Counted from the first letter of the stretch, positions 1 through 9,564 are shown. The stretch: 64,000 nt of DNA from DATFVA01 sp963832355 (GCA_963832355.1 CAWHTX010000004.1:59737-123736), one strand, 5' to 3'. Translations and numbers: made by a program. The notes: generated by a model from the letters alone, not told the origin.

Positions 1-1596
1 GTCAGCTATTTTATGTATTTTTTGCGATAGTTCCTGACTTATCGGCTTATTCATGATCGTAGGTAGGAACGTATATTGATTTTGGGCGGGATCATATTTT
101 TCAAATCCCTGTCTTGAGGCTATCCAGATATTACCCGATAAACCAATTTTTATAGAGTTTATGTAATAACTTGAAGTTTTTTTTAAGTAAGGTGATTGAC
201 AGGCGCTAAGTGAATTATTCTTATCAAGTTTGTGCAGCCCAAGATTATTATACGCGAACCATTTATTACCCTCATTATCAACAGCAAGACCCTGAATATT
301 TATATTCCCCTCTGTAACAGTAGATTTGTCAATATTCAATTTTATATTATTTAACTTATGATTTTCAGGATCGTAATTAAACAATCCCTTTTCAGAGGTT
401 CCAATGGTTATTTGGTTACTCTGATGTGAACCCGCAAATACTGTTGGAAAATTTGCACCGGAACTTGCGATATCTCCTTTAAATAACTTATAAAAATTAA
501 ATGGCTCTCTGAGCGGGTCAAATTTGATAAGTCCTTTTCCCCAGACCCCAAGCCAGATAACACCGTATTTGTCTTTAGAAAGGTTATTAATAACATCCCG
601 CCCATAGGTGTTTAACTCATTATTGCTGTAATTTATTCTAACAATGTTTTTTGTCCCGGGATTAATTCTATACAGCCCCTGCGAATAAACACTTGCCCAC
701 AAGTACCCTTCATCATCCTGCATAATTCCTGTGATGTTATCATAGGTTGTAGGAATTTTGATGAGGCTGAATATATCGAAATCTTCAGTAGTGTGAAGAG
801 GAGGCGAATATTTTATTAATTGATTTCTGCCGCCGAGCCAGATATTACCTGATGCGTCTTCATAAATAATCTGAATTTCATTCGGATTGAAATTTGAATT
901 GAGAAAATATGGCTGAAATAAATTAAGCTTTTCATTGTATATTTTTATACCGTTTGCATAATCGGCAGCTAGTATATTCCCATTCTTTAATTCAGTTATA
1001 CCAATGATATTACCCCATTGTGCATTTTTATTATTAGTATCGAGGTGTATCTGTTCAAACTTATTTTTTGATTTGTTGAATTTTTGGATTCCGTGATATG
1101 TGGAACCGAACCACAGATTTTCTTTTGAATCTAAAAATGCCGAATAAGAATAAGATATTTTAGTGATGCCTGCGGTTTCTAAGTGATAGCGGTGAAAAGT
1201 TTGATTTTTTGGGTCGTATTTTGCTATAATGTTATTTGACACTCCAATCCAGATAAATCCGTCTTCGTCCTCTGCAATAGCATAGCAGTCATTTGTTGGG
1301 AGGGTAGTAGAATCATTCGGATCGTTTTTAAATACTTTTATATTGTTTCCATCATATCTGTTAAGGCCGTCATTTGTTGAAATCCATAGAAACCCGTTGC
1401 TGTCCTGAAAGATATAGTTGACTGTAGAGTTAGAAAGCCCCTGGGGAACTGAAATATTTTCAAAAAGGTAATTTCTTTGTGCGAATCCTGAGGGAGAAAT
1501 AATTATCAGGTATATGCACAAAACAATTATTGTATTCAATACACCTGGCAGAACTGTTTTTGCAGGCTTAGTATTTTTCTCTATCTTCTTTGTCAA
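1..1596 (-). CDS. Two-component-regulator propeller sensor, N-terminal part (runs off left edge)
   Basis: Reading leftward from a TTG start at 1596 gives about 532 uninterrupted residues with no stop before the window edge. The start is TTG because the only in-frame upstream sequence is closed by a stop at 1629, and it yields a clear signal peptide (basic KKIEKNTK, hydrophobic IIVLCIYLIIISP, cleavage near FAQ). After it come repeated propeller blades of the 'GLSNSTVNYIFQDSNG-FLWISTNDGLNRYDG' and 'GNIWLGG' type, as in Reg_prop sensor kinases. By family the missing C-terminus should hold a Y_Y_Y domain, a membrane helix and a kinase or regulator domain. It lies 25 bases after the histidine kinase gene and is probably its operon partner. 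Homologous N-termini occur in the sensors at 10810 and 45059. Confidence 0.85.
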   Translation of the reverse strand, partial: MTKKIEKNTKPAKTVLPGVLNTIIVLCIYLIIISPSGFAQRNYLFENISVPQGLSNSTVNYIFQDSNGFLWISTNDGLNRYDGNNIKVFKNDPNDSTTLPTNDCYAIAEDEDGFIWIGVSNNIIAKYDPKNQTFHRYHLETAGITKISYSYSAFLDSKENLWFGSTYHGIQKFNKSKNKFEQIHLDTNNKNAQWGNIIGITELKNGNILAADYANGIKIYNEKLNLFQPYFLNSNFNPNEIQIIYEDASGNIWLGGRNQLIKYSPPLHTTEDFDIFSLIKIPTTYDNITGIMQDDEGYLWASVYSQGLYRINPGTKNIVRINYSNNELNTYGRDVINNLSKDKYGVIWLGVWGKGLIKFDPLREPFNFYKLFKGDIASSGANFPTVFAGSHQSNQITIGTSEKGLFNYDPENHKLNNIKLNIDKSTVTEGNINIQGLAVDNEGNKWFAYNNLGLHKLDKNNSLSACQSPYLKKTSSYYINSIKIGLSGNIWIASRQGFEKYDPAQNQYTFLPTIMNKPISQELSQKIHKIAD

Positions 1597-1621
1597 AGCT
1601 ATTTCACTTTCTTTTAGAACC

Positions 1622-4600
1622 TTAAGTTAAGGGTAATTGAATTATAAACTCTGCGCCTTTTCCCGCTTCTGATTCCACTTTAATATCACCACCGTGCACT
1701 TTGGCAACTATATCGTAACTAAGTGATAAACCTAAGCCGGTACCTTCGCCGGTTGGTTTAGTTGTAAAGAATGGATTGAAGATCTGTTTCCTTATTGAAT
1801 CAGGAATTCCTTCTCCATTGTCGCTTATTCTTATTTCAATTTTATCATTTAATTTTTTAGTTGAGACTTTAAGCAGCGGAGAAAAATCATTCCCGCTCAT
1901 CTTCTTTTTGTCATAAGCAGCATAGCACGCATTGTTAATTACATTCAGAAATACTCTGCTTATATCCTGTGGAACGACACTTATTTTGCCCAGGGTTTTG
2001 TCGTAATCTTTTTCTATAGTGATATTGAATTCCTTGTTCTGTGCTCTCATTCCGTGATATGCAAGATTTACATATTGATCCAACAAATCATTTATATCTA
2101 TTGGAGTTTTTTCTCCGGAAGTTCCTCTTGAATGCAGGAGCATACCCTTAACAATTGAGTCTGCCCGTTTGCCATGCAGATTTATTTTTTCAAGATTTTG
2201 TTTCAGATTCTCAAGTAATGTCGGGATTTCTTCTTTATCATTTTTTTCTATTTCTTCTTTTAACTCATCTAATAATTCACCGCTGATCTCAGAAAAATTA
2301 TTCACAAAATTCAGCGGGTTTTTAATTTCGTGAGCTATTCCCGCAGTAAGTTCACCAAGCGATGCCATCTTTTCTGCATGGACTAACTGAGCTTGTGCGG
2401 CTCTTAATTCATTTAACGTAATTTCAATTTTGTTTTTCGCGTCTTTAAGATTTTTAAAGTCTTCATATCTCGCATAAGCAATAGCGAATGCTTCTGCCAG
2501 GGTTTTAACCAGATCGAGTTTTTCTTCAGTAAGAGGAGAAACATCACCAACATAAAGCATTCCCTGTGTGAAAGGTACAAAGTGGAGATAAAGTGATTCC
2601 GGCGGAGTTGATGATCCCTGGTAAGTTTCAGCATTCTGCACCTGTCCAAGCTCCATCATCGATTTTGTCCAGTTGATGAAACCCTGTTTATCCCAGTGTT
2701 CTTTATAAACTTGTTTCCTTTTCCAGTACGATACAGTATTGATTGTCAGTTCATTTGCATCGAAGGATAAATTGAGTACACCGAGCGATTTTCCCTCCGG
2801 TGTAGTTAAATAAACATGTGTTACTACATTATCTTCATCAATAATAAAAACGCCGCAGCGAATAAAGGGGACTTCAAGTGCTTTAAGTTCACGCCAGATA
2901 ATAGGGGTTATTCTGTTAAGATCTTCTGCAGTCCTCATGCTGGCAATTTCACCGCGTACTCTGTCCAGTGATGCCTGCTTGATTGCTTGACGGGCCTGTG
3001 CCTCTGCTTTTTGCAGATCGAGGAAACGGGTGTAGGTTTGGTCAAATACTTTTGCAAAACGTTCAAGCAGTTTTATGTTTTCTTCAGGCTGCGGTTCCGG
3101 TGATGCCATGCCAATCAGTCCCTTAGAGAAATATGCAATATCCTGTACTCTTCTGGATTGGCTGTATCCAGTTGTAACCGGAACGTGGACTTCCCGGGAT
3201 ATATATTGGATATAATCCGAAAGTTCTTTCCCCTGCATGTCGATGCTGATAGATTTCTTTTGTTCTATCCAGCCTTCATACATTTTTTTTACCGATATAT
3301 TTTTCTTACTATCCAGAAAAAACTCAGAACTGACCGTACTCCCATCCTCAGAAGTAGCCCAGGCTTCCATAATTCCGGAATCATTATCAAAAATACCGAT
3401 ATAAAGGCGATTAGATTCAATACCCAGACTACTTAACTGCTTGAAAAATATTGATGCTGTTTCTGAAAGTTCATTGCTATGCTGCATTGCCATCGTTTTG
3501 GCGCGAACTCTTTCAAGGGAAGCTTCAATCTGCGCTTCTTTTGCCTGTTCTTCTGCCTTTTGCAGATCCAGAAATCGGCGATAAGTCAGATTGAATACAT
3601 CAGCAAAACGTTCCAGTAGTTTTATTGATTCTTTGGGTAATGGTTCAGGCGTAGTGGTTAATATCATACCTTGCGAGAAGAATGCCACACTATGTATCCG
3701 ATGTTCCCTTACTAATTCAGCTCTAATGGTCATACCCATTACTTCCCGCACATACCGGATCCAGTCATTTAATTCCTTTCCGGTTAGGTCAATGACAATC
3801 GATTTCTTTTTTTCTTTCCATGCATCATATACACGTCTTCCTGTAGTCGGCTCATCAAGACTTGCATTAAAGTGATGACTGATCTTAATACCCTCCTGAT
3901 CCGTAGCCCAAACTTCAAGGACATTATCTTCTTCTTTAATCAGACAGATATTCAGCCTTTCGGGCGTAACTCCAAGTTCTGTCATTTGCTGAAAGAGAAT
4001 CGCCGCCGTTTCAGCCAGTTCATCGCTTTTGTGCATCGCCATAGTTCGGGCGCGAACTCTTTCCAGGGCAAGCTGAATTTCTGCTTCTCTTGCCTGCGCT
4101 TCTGCTCTTTTAATATCCAAAAATCTTGTATAAGCAAAGTCAAAAACTTCAACAAATCTTCTCGTAACTTTTAAATTTTCCTCCGGTAGCTTCTCTTCAG
4201 TAATCAATGCTAAATAACCCAGCTTGAAAAAAAGAAAGTGAGCAGTAAATTTTTCGGGAGTTATTTTTAATAATCTGGCTCTTTCTTTGTCTGAATACCC
4301 ATATTGCTCAGCCATCGCATTTAACAGCTGAATACGTTTTTCTCCTGACATATCCTCAATTAAACGTGAGTTCTTTGAACCTAAACCCGCATAGAACTCA
4401 GGAAACCAATCGGGTATGTTTTTCTTCATGCTTTCAATAGATCGTTTATAAGGCACAACTTCAAATGGTTTAACAGCAATTTTTGTTCTCGCCCGCCAGG
4501 TTTCCCACCTGTCTTTGTCCTCATCAATCACAACTATCGTACAGCCGATTACTTTCGAAATTATTTTATTAAGCTCCTCAAACAACCTGTCAGTTACATT

Positions 4601-5455
4601 ACCAACTTCCTCACTTTTGTGCATGCCCAGGGCAAGCGAACGGACTATTTCCAGTGAAGCCTCGATCTGTGCTTCTCTTGCCTGTGCTTCAGCCTGCTTA
4701 ATATCGGAATATCTTCGATACGCCAGATCAAATACATTTCTGAATCTTTTAAGAATATTCTTCTGTGATTCATCGATAGACTTAAAAGTTGAGATTCCGA
4801 TATCTCCGATTCCGATTGAGAAGAGATAATAGTAAAGGGCTTTTGCATCATCTAATCTGGGGTCGTCGTACTGACCTGTCTTTTTTCTGAATTCTCTCCA
4901 TCCTTTCAGCTGATCTTCTTTAATTAAGACTTCGAAATAAGCATCTTTAGCACTATTAATCTTTTCCATATATTCATCTACAATGGGATGGGAACCATAC
5001 CCGATTCTGGTTATTTCCCCACCCATAGAATCTGAATAATCATAATCCATAAAAAAGGTTTTCTTATCGTCAGGTACATGAATTATTACATTACGGATAC
5101 TGTTAAAGCCCAGCTTCGCAAATTCTTTGTATGATACTTCGCATATACTCAGCAGATCATCAGACTTCTGCATACTCATTGCAACGGTTCTTACTCTTTC
5201 AAGAGATGCTTCAATTTCAAGTTCACGGTTTTGTGCTTCAACTGCTTTTCTTTTCTGTTCAAGTTCTTCGATTGTTTCTTCGAGTAATATTGCTGTTGTC
5301 TTTTTTACTTTCTCGGTGCGTTCCAGTTTAAAAGCTGTTATCTCTAATTCTTTATCAGCATCTTTTACTGCTTTCAACAGGATCTCTTTTTGCTCTGCAT
5401 CCAGCTTCTCAGATTGCTGAATAATATCCAGTATTTTTTGAAGTTTTATGTTCAT
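1622..5455 (-). CDS. Large soluble sensor histidine kinase with five internal sensor repeats
   Basis: 1277 residues with no signal peptide or membrane helix, so probably cytoplasmic. After an N-terminal coiled coil (about residues 1-80) come five diverged units of roughly 190 residues. Each opens with a helix of the form (S/A)LExVRxxxMxMxxSxEL (first at residue 84: SLERVRTVAMSMQKSDDL) and ends with 'RFxxVFDxxYxRxxDxxxAEAQ'. I infer GAF-like folds for the units. The C-terminus is a classical kinase: GIAHEIKNPLNF with phospho-acceptor His1042, an N box NVINNACYAAY, DNGEGIP, and GEGTGLGLSLSYDIV. No receiver domain is present, so a separate response regulator is expected. It sits 24 bases after the FIST gene and 25 before the propeller sensor, all on the minus strand. 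Function as a multi-input kinase is inferred; the ligands are unknown. Confidence 0.9.
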   Translation of the reverse strand: MNIKLQKILDIIQQSEKLDAEQKEILLKAVKDADKELEITAFKLERTEKVKKTTAILLEETIEELEQKRKAVEAQNRELEIEASLERVRTVAMSMQKSDDLLSICEVSYKEFAKLGFNSIRNVIIHVPDDKKTFFMDYDYSDSMGGEITRIGYGSHPIVDEYMEKINSAKDAYFEVLIKEDQLKGWREFRKKTGQYDDPRLDDAKALYYYLFSIGIGDIGISTFKSIDESQKNILKRFRNVFDLAYRRYSDIKQAEAQAREAQIEASLEIVRSLALGMHKSEEVGNVTDRLFEELNKIISKVIGCTIVVIDEDKDRWETWRARTKIAVKPFEVVPYKRSIESMKKNIPDWFPEFYAGLGSKNSRLIEDMSGEKRIQLLNAMAEQYGYSDKERARLLKITPEKFTAHFLFFKLGYLALITEEKLPEENLKVTRRFVEVFDFAYTRFLDIKRAEAQAREAEIQLALERVRARTMAMHKSDELAETAAILFQQMTELGVTPERLNICLIKEEDNVLEVWATDQEGIKISHHFNASLDEPTTGRRVYDAWKEKKKSIVIDLTGKELNDWIRYVREVMGMTIRAELVREHRIHSVAFFSQGMILTTTPEPLPKESIKLLERFADVFNLTYRRFLDLQKAEEQAKEAQIEASLERVRAKTMAMQHSNELSETASIFFKQLSSLGIESNRLYIGIFDNDSGIMEAWATSEDGSTVSSEFFLDSKKNISVKKMYEGWIEQKKSISIDMQGKELSDYIQYISREVHVPVTTGYSQSRRVQDIAYFSKGLIGMASPEPQPEENIKLLERFAKVFDQTYTRFLDLQKAEAQARQAIKQASLDRVRGEIASMRTAEDLNRITPIIWRELKALEVPFIRCGVFIIDEDNVVTHVYLTTPEGKSLGVLNLSFDANELTINTVSYWKRKQVYKEHWDKQGFINWTKSMMELGQVQNAETYQGSSTPPESLYLHFVPFTQGMLYVGDVSPLTEEKLDLVKTLAEAFAIAYARYEDFKNLKDAKNKIEITLNELRAAQAQLVHAEKMASLGELTAGIAHEIKNPLNFVNNFSEISGELLDELKEEIEKNDKEEIPTLLENLKQNLEKINLHGKRADSIVKGMLLHSRGTSGEKTPIDINDLLDQYVNLAYHGMRAQNKEFNITIEKDYDKTLGKISVVPQDISRVFLNVINNACYAAYDKKKMSGNDFSPLLKVSTKKLNDKIEIRISDNGEGIPDSIRKQIFNPFFTTKPTGEGTGLGLSLSYDIVAKVHGGDIKVESEAGKGAEFIIQLPLT

Positions 5456-5479
5456 TTAAAGTTTTACTTTTCCATAAGG

Positions 5480-6637
5480 TTATTTTTCTTTTAATGCGAC
5501 CCAGCTGCAGGTTGTAGAATGAAACTCATGTTTACCGTTTAATCCTTTTCCGAATTCACCGTAAGTATAAAATCCAGCCATCGGAGCATTCCATATCTTA
5601 TATAATCCTTCATTTTCTTCCTGTGCCATAGGACCCAATGCACTTAACCTGCCGGCACAGGAAAATATCAGAAGTGCATCGGCTTCAGCATCTTGTTTTT
5701 TCTTTATTTCCCCGGCTTTGCTGATAACTGTTTCAATTATATCGAAGTCGGGAGGAGTTGAAAAGCGGAGACTGGAGCCCTGCGGAACATCTGATTCACA
5801 GACGAGTGCATTTTTCTCTTTGTCATATCCAATAGGGGCGCACATCTTTGGCTCCCGGTTTTCTCTTTCGATCTGGAAAGGGTAGTGTACTCCGACTGTG
5901 TCGAAAAAATTGATCTGGTCACTCAGTGAATTTTCTTTGTGTCCAAGGTAATGTAAATACATTTCCAGCGCAGGACGACCATCAATGGTATAAATAAGGT
6001 TGCCTTCACTTTTTGTTGCGGTTCGGGAAACTCCCATCGGTTTCCACCCGGAGAAAGCCAGACCATGCAGTTGAATTTTGTTTTCATCCAGAACTAACGC
6101 TGCTATGCCATAATCGGTAGTTTTATCATTTGTAAAAATCCAGGTGCCTGTAAACGTGATATCATCTCCGGCCATTCCTCCGAACATTGTGATGTCTGGT
6201 CCTGCAAGTTTTTCGATGCAGCTTACAAGTCCCTCTCCATCGAGCAGTTTACCTGATGATGTCAGCAGGGTAGTAACCAAAATGAAAGCCGGTTTGTCAA
6301 ACGTGGTAAATGCAGCTTTTACCAGATTATTGGCAGACTCTTCTATACTCCTGCTGCCAATATCTTCAAACAAAATTGTATAATAATCTTTTGGAATGTC
6401 CAGCAGCAGGACTACAATTTCACCCTCACTCTGGTGACCATTTATAAACTCCCCGCTGGAAGTTGCCCCAATAACATCAATATTGTATTTCGTCAGGAGA
6501 TCAATTACCGCATTTCGTTCCTGCTTAACAGAAATAAAAACAATAGCCAGCGTTGGTTTAAAACCATCCTCCATACTTTCAGCCAGAGCTGATTGAATTT
6601 CTTCCGGCGATGCACCTTTTATTGATCTTGCTTTCAT
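5480..6637 (-). CDS. FIST-domain signal-transduction protein
   Basis: 385 residues. The N-terminal half (about 20-210) fits FIST_N, with 'VIGATSSGEF' and the downstream GEIVVLLLDI strand. The C-terminal half (about 220-370) fits FIST_C, with 'HYPFQIERE', 'MCAPIGYDKEKNALVCESDVPQG', 'ALLIFSCAGRLSALG' and 'FYTYGEFG' near the end. FIST proteins are regarded as sensors of small ligands that feed kinases or cyclases. There is no signal peptide. An AGGA ribosome site lies just before the ATG at 6637. Its position directly ahead of the repeat histidine kinase suggests that it supplies that kinase with a signal; this is inference from gene order and family knowledge. Confidence 0.9.
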   Translation of the reverse strand: MKARSIKGASPEEIQSALAESMEDGFKPTLAIVFISVKQERNAVIDLLTKYNIDVIGATSSGEFINGHQSEGEIVVLLLDIPKDYYTILFEDIGSRSIEESANNLVKAAFTTFDKPAFILVTTLLTSSGKLLDGEGLVSCIEKLAGPDITMFGGMAGDDITFTGTWIFTNDKTTDYGIAALVLDENKIQLHGLAFSGWKPMGVSRTATKSEGNLIYTIDGRPALEMYLHYLGHKENSLSDQINFFDTVGVHYPFQIERENREPKMCAPIGYDKEKNALVCESDVPQGSSLRFSTPPDFDIIETVISKAGEIKKKQDAEADALLIFSCAGRLSALGPMAQEENEGLYKIWNAPMAGFYTYGEFGKGLNGKHEFHSTTCSWVALKEK

Positions 6638-6720
6638 TTATCCTGCAACTCTAATTTTCAGTCGGTTTAGAAAATAATTACTACCATTTATGTCTTCTCC
6701 AGGAAGTTATTTTATAATGC

Positions 6721-7167
6721 CTAAAACATTTTCGAAAAGTGCATGTGAGCTGTCATCCATTTTCCATCCTGTTTTACTAACACCATACTGGCTCTCCCGC
6801 TTTGGTAGTTCATTTGGCCGCCATTCTCCATCCAGCTGAATGTATAATATCCGGTTATTACGGCAGTATCATTATTATATATTTGAACTTCCGAATCCTG
6901 CTGGTGGTAATTAACATATGCAAGGGAAGTAGTTCCCTCAATAAAATTCCTCCACATTTTTGCATCGTGCCGCAGCGGTGAAACCACATAGGGGAATTCA
7001 GTGTTATCGGCGACAAAATTGGAGAAGTAGGCATTGACATCATGATTGTTGAAGGCCGCCATTGAAGAATTCACGGCTTTCATTGCATCTTCTTTATCTC
7101 CTGCAAATACATTGCTTACGAATACAGCCGCCAGGATAATTAATACAGCTAATTTAAAATGTTTCAT
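6721..7167 (-). CDS. Exported NTF2/SnoaL-like protein
   Basis: 148 residues with a signal peptide (MKHFKLAVLIILAAVFVSNVFA, cleavage before GDKED). The mature part has the cone-fold pattern of SnoaL-like/DUF4440 proteins: an N-terminal helix 'AMKAVNSSMAAFNNHDVNAYFSNF', then strands ending 'TAVITGYYTFSW...RASMVLVKQDGKWMTAHMHFS'. Such domains bind small hydrophobic ligands, sometimes with isomerase or cyclase activity; no substrate can be assigned. It is the last of five exported-protein genes on this strand (6721-9996). Confidence 0.75.
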   Translation of the reverse strand: MKHFKLAVLIILAAVFVSNVFAGDKEDAMKAVNSSMAAFNNHDVNAYFSNFVADNTEFPYVVSPLRHDAKMWRNFIEGTTSLAYVNYHQQDSEVQIYNNDTAVITGYYTFSWMENGGQMNYQSGRASMVLVKQDGKWMTAHMHFSKMF

Positions 7168-7220
7168 TGTTCTTCCTTATACTTGTTGTTAATAATTATA
7201 ACCTTCTTTATTTCACTTGA

Positions 7221-8093
7221 TTAATCAGATTTATGCGCTTCCATATCTATTTCGATCATTTGTCTCGGCAGAGCCAGACCTTTAACTTCTAGCCAGGTAC
7301 CGGTAGGGAACTGCTTCTGATATATTTCATTACGATATCCCGAAACATTAATAAATTCCGCCATATCAGTGGTGTAAACATTTTCTGCTACAACATCATC
7401 AAAAGTGTAACCGTAATGCTTTAATATTTTCTCAAGATCACTATAGCAGTTTTTCATTTGAAGAGCCATGTCATTAGCACCGATCAGATTACCGTCATTA
7501 TCCATGCTGACAGCACCTGAAATTTTAAGATCATCACCAATTTTAACTGCATGAGTATAACCGTACTTCTTTTCAAGCTCAGGCCGCAGAAGATAATATT
7601 CAGGAGTTTCCTCTTGGACAGATGCACCATATTCCAACTGGTGGTTATATTCTGCTTCGTCAAAATGACCCCTGGATTCTGCAATTAGTCCATCCGAATT
7701 CATAGTCCATTCCTCATAACCATTGATCCTAACCGATTTCCCTGTGCCTCCGGGACCCGTATTCGTACCGGTTAATGTCCAGTAGTAAACATAATTTTTA
7801 TTCCGTGAGCATAAACTGTCCATCTCTACTTTCAGATCGGGAAAAGCAGTCATAAATCCCTGTGCATCTTTTGTGATAGCCTCACGTCCTACAGAAGGAG
7901 CACTGCTGTTTATCTTTAGAGAACCGTTTTCGGCAAAGAAAGAAGCTACACTGGCGGCATTTTGACTGCACCATGCCTCAGTATATCCTGCGGCGAATTC
8001 CTTCATTTTATTGTCCGGTTTCTGCTGAGCATATCCGGTGAGTATCAGAAAAATTATTGCAATTAGTGTAAACCGGTAGTCTGATATTTTCAT
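7221..8093 (-). CDS. Exported SnoaL-like/RidA-like fusion protein
   Basis: 290 residues in three parts. A signal peptide (residues 1-22, ending LTGYAQ) is followed by a SnoaL-like domain (about 30-150: 'AWCSQNAASVASFFAENG', 'GREAITKDAQGFMTAFPDLKV', 'WTLTGTNTGPGGTGKSV'), then a RidA/YjgF/UK114-like domain (about 165-287: 'LKISGAVSMDNDGNLIG', 'DVVAENVYTTDM', 'FPTGTWLEVKGLALPRQMIEI'). RidA enzymes hydrolyse reactive enamines and imines in the cytosol using an Arg in the FPARSCVEV-type motif. Here that position reads FPTGTWLEV, so the Arg is absent and classical deaminase activity is doubtful. The exported location and the fusion are both unusual. The domain calls come from sequence pattern; the role is unknown. 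Confidence 0.8.
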   Translation of the reverse strand: MKISDYRFTLIAIIFLILTGYAQQKPDNKMKEFAAGYTEAWCSQNAASVASFFAENGSLKINSSAPSVGREAITKDAQGFMTAFPDLKVEMDSLCSRNKNYVYYWTLTGTNTGPGGTGKSVRINGYEEWTMNSDGLIAESRGHFDEAEYNHQLEYGASVQEETPEYYLLRPELEKKYGYTHAVKIGDDLKISGAVSMDNDGNLIGANDMALQMKNCYSDLEKILKHYGYTFDDVVAENVYTTDMAEFINVSGYRNEIYQKQFPTGTWLEVKGLALPRQMIEIDMEAHKSD

Positions 8094-8168
8094 ATACCTC
8101 CTTCTAAATAAAATTTTAGTTCTTGGCCCTACTAGTCTTTATGCTGTTTAGTGATCTATAAATATTAA

Positions 8169-8203
8169 GATGCCATCCCGACAGCATTCACCTGGATGGC
8201 ATC
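8169..8203 (-). terminator. Strong hairpin between 8247-8729 and 7221-8093
   Basis: A perfect 10-bp inverted repeat (GATGCCATCC / GGATGGCATC) with a 15-base loop, 44 bases after the stop of the upstream minus-strand gene. No clean U-run follows on the minus strand. It may be an imperfect terminator, an attenuator or an mRNA-stability hairpin that sets the relative level of the two neighbouring genes. Confidence 0.5.
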
Positions 8204-8246
8204 CTTTCGAACCAGGAACCTATTAAACTATGATGATTTGATTTGT

Positions 8247-8729
8247 TTAATTAGAGTTATTGCTCCCGCCGCCGGTTCTTCCACCGTGGTCGCCGATAAG
8301 CATCCACTTGCCGTTCTCTTTCATTAGGATATCAGTCCAGGTACCGGCCCTGGGTGTTGTCTTGTTTGTCTCAGTATTCTGATCAAGCTCCGCATAAGTA
8401 TAATGGACATACGCAAAATCTCCTTTTACCCAGATAGTTAAGGGGGTTATGGTGTAAACAAGAGTCTTGCTTGTCTTGGCATCCTGCATAACCCACTTGC
8501 CTGTATTTGCTTTGCTCATCGGTACCCGCGACTGGTTGCTCCAGCCCATATAGCTGTCGTCGAAATATGACATAAATCCGGCCGCATCACCGGAGGATGA
8601 CACCTGCCAATATTTTTCCACACCTGCCCATACATCCTTCTGTGCATCAGACCATTGCTGTGCAAAGGTGCTGCCAGTTAACAGAAGTAAAACGAACATT
8701 GCAAAAAAGATTTGAGTTAATTTTTTCAT
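8247..8729 (-). CDS. Exported NTF2-like (DUF4440-type) protein
   Basis: 160 residues with a signal peptide (MKKLTQIFFAMFVLLLLTGSTFAQ, cleavage before QWSD). The mature part has the SnoaL/DUF4440 layout: 'DVWAGVEKYWQVSSSGDAAGFMSYFDDSYMGW' helix-strand, then 'VYTITPLTIWVKGDFAYVHYTYA' and the terminal strand 'GTWTDILMKENGKWMLIGDHGG'. A Gly/Asn-rich tail ends the protein. An AAGGA ribosome site precedes the ATG. It is the second NTF2-like member of this exported-protein cluster and is only distantly similar to 6721-7167. The ligand is unknown. Confidence 0.78.
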   Translation of the reverse strand: MKKLTQIFFAMFVLLLLTGSTFAQQWSDAQKDVWAGVEKYWQVSSSGDAAGFMSYFDDSYMGWSNQSRVPMSKANTGKWVMQDAKTSKTLVYTITPLTIWVKGDFAYVHYTYAELDQNTETNKTTPRAGTWTDILMKENGKWMLIGDHGGRTGGGSNNSN

Positions 8730-8761
8730 AATACAGTTCCTTTTTTTTAAGAATAATTAAA

Positions 8762-9409
8762 TTAATTATTTGTATCTGCGTCCGAACCTATAAGGTTGGT
8801 CGTTATCTGAATATCATCGCTTACCCTGTTACCTATGAATGAATTAGCCACTTTAAAATCTGAGAGTTTAATGTCGAACTTTGCGGAAATGTTAATCAAA
8901 TTACCGGGTCTTATCTTTTTCGTATACCCATTCTCAGCAATATATTTTATTCTGGCTGAAGCATAAACCGGCCTGGTCTGGCCATGCAAAGTAAATTCGC
9001 CCGTAACCATTATCTTAATAATATCAGGTTCTATCAGGGTTACTGAATTAACATTCTTTATCCGGAAGCTTATAACCGGGTATTTTTCTGAATACAGCCA
9101 CATAACGCTCTGCAGCTGTTCGTCCCTCAGTTTAATACCGGTTTTGATGGAGGCTGTAGATATGTGAATTTCTCCCTGAAGTGTAGAGGAAATATCGTTT
9201 GCATCAAAGGATATTTTTCCCCAGACATCATTAGCAAGTCCCGTTATATTTTCATAGCGGGCTTCGCTGTAAAAAACAGCCTGGTTTCTTCCTGATGAAT
9301 CTCTCAGGTTAAATACCTGCAATCCCTCTGAGGGAATATCGAATCCCTGGGGCAGGCTGCCTGGTATAAATAATAGTGCCAGTAAAAATATGTTGACTAA
9401 CCTTTTCAT
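8762..9409 (-). CDS. YceI-family exported lipid-binding-like protein
   Basis: 215 residues with a signal peptide ending near GSLPQ. The mature part follows the YceI lipocalin-like barrel: 'AVFYSEARYENITGLANDVWGKISFDANDIS' at the start, 'TGIKLRDEQLQSVMWLYSEKYPVISFRI' in the middle, then 'VTGEFTLHGQTRPVYASARI' and 'ISAKFDIKLSDFKV'. YceI proteins bind polyisoprenoid or fatty amide ligands in the periplasm. Length and motif order match the family. It lies 32 bases ahead of the NTF2-like gene 8247-8729 and is probably co-transcribed. Confidence 0.88.
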   Translation of the reverse strand: MKRLVNIFLLALLFIPGSLPQGFDIPSEGLQVFNLRDSSGRNQAVFYSEARYENITGLANDVWGKISFDANDISSTLQGEIHISTASIKTGIKLRDEQLQSVMWLYSEKYPVISFRIKNVNSVTLIEPDIIKIMVTGEFTLHGQTRPVYASARIKYIAENGYTKKIRPGNLINISAKFDIKLSDFKVANSFIGNRVSDDIQITTNLIGSDADTNN

Positions 9410-9520
9410 TTTTTCCTTCTTGTGTGCCGATTTATTGTTTATGATGATCTGCAGTGTTTAAACCGCGTTGAAAAACATTGATGCAGGAATTACTACAGTC
9501 ATATTCAAAAATTAACAGAT

Positions 9521-9544
9521 CTACCCCGGGCTCAGCCGGGGTAG
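9521..9544 (-). terminator. GC-rich hairpin downstream of 9565-9996
   Basis: A perfect 9-bp stem (CTACCCCGG / CCGGGGTAG) with a 6-base loop, 20 bases beyond the stop of the minus-strand gene at 9565. On the minus strand it is followed by ATCTGTTAATTTTTG. It is probably a Rho-independent or partial terminator separating this gene from the YceI gene. Confidence 0.6.
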
Positions 9545-9564
9545 AAATACCAAATCAGAATTTC

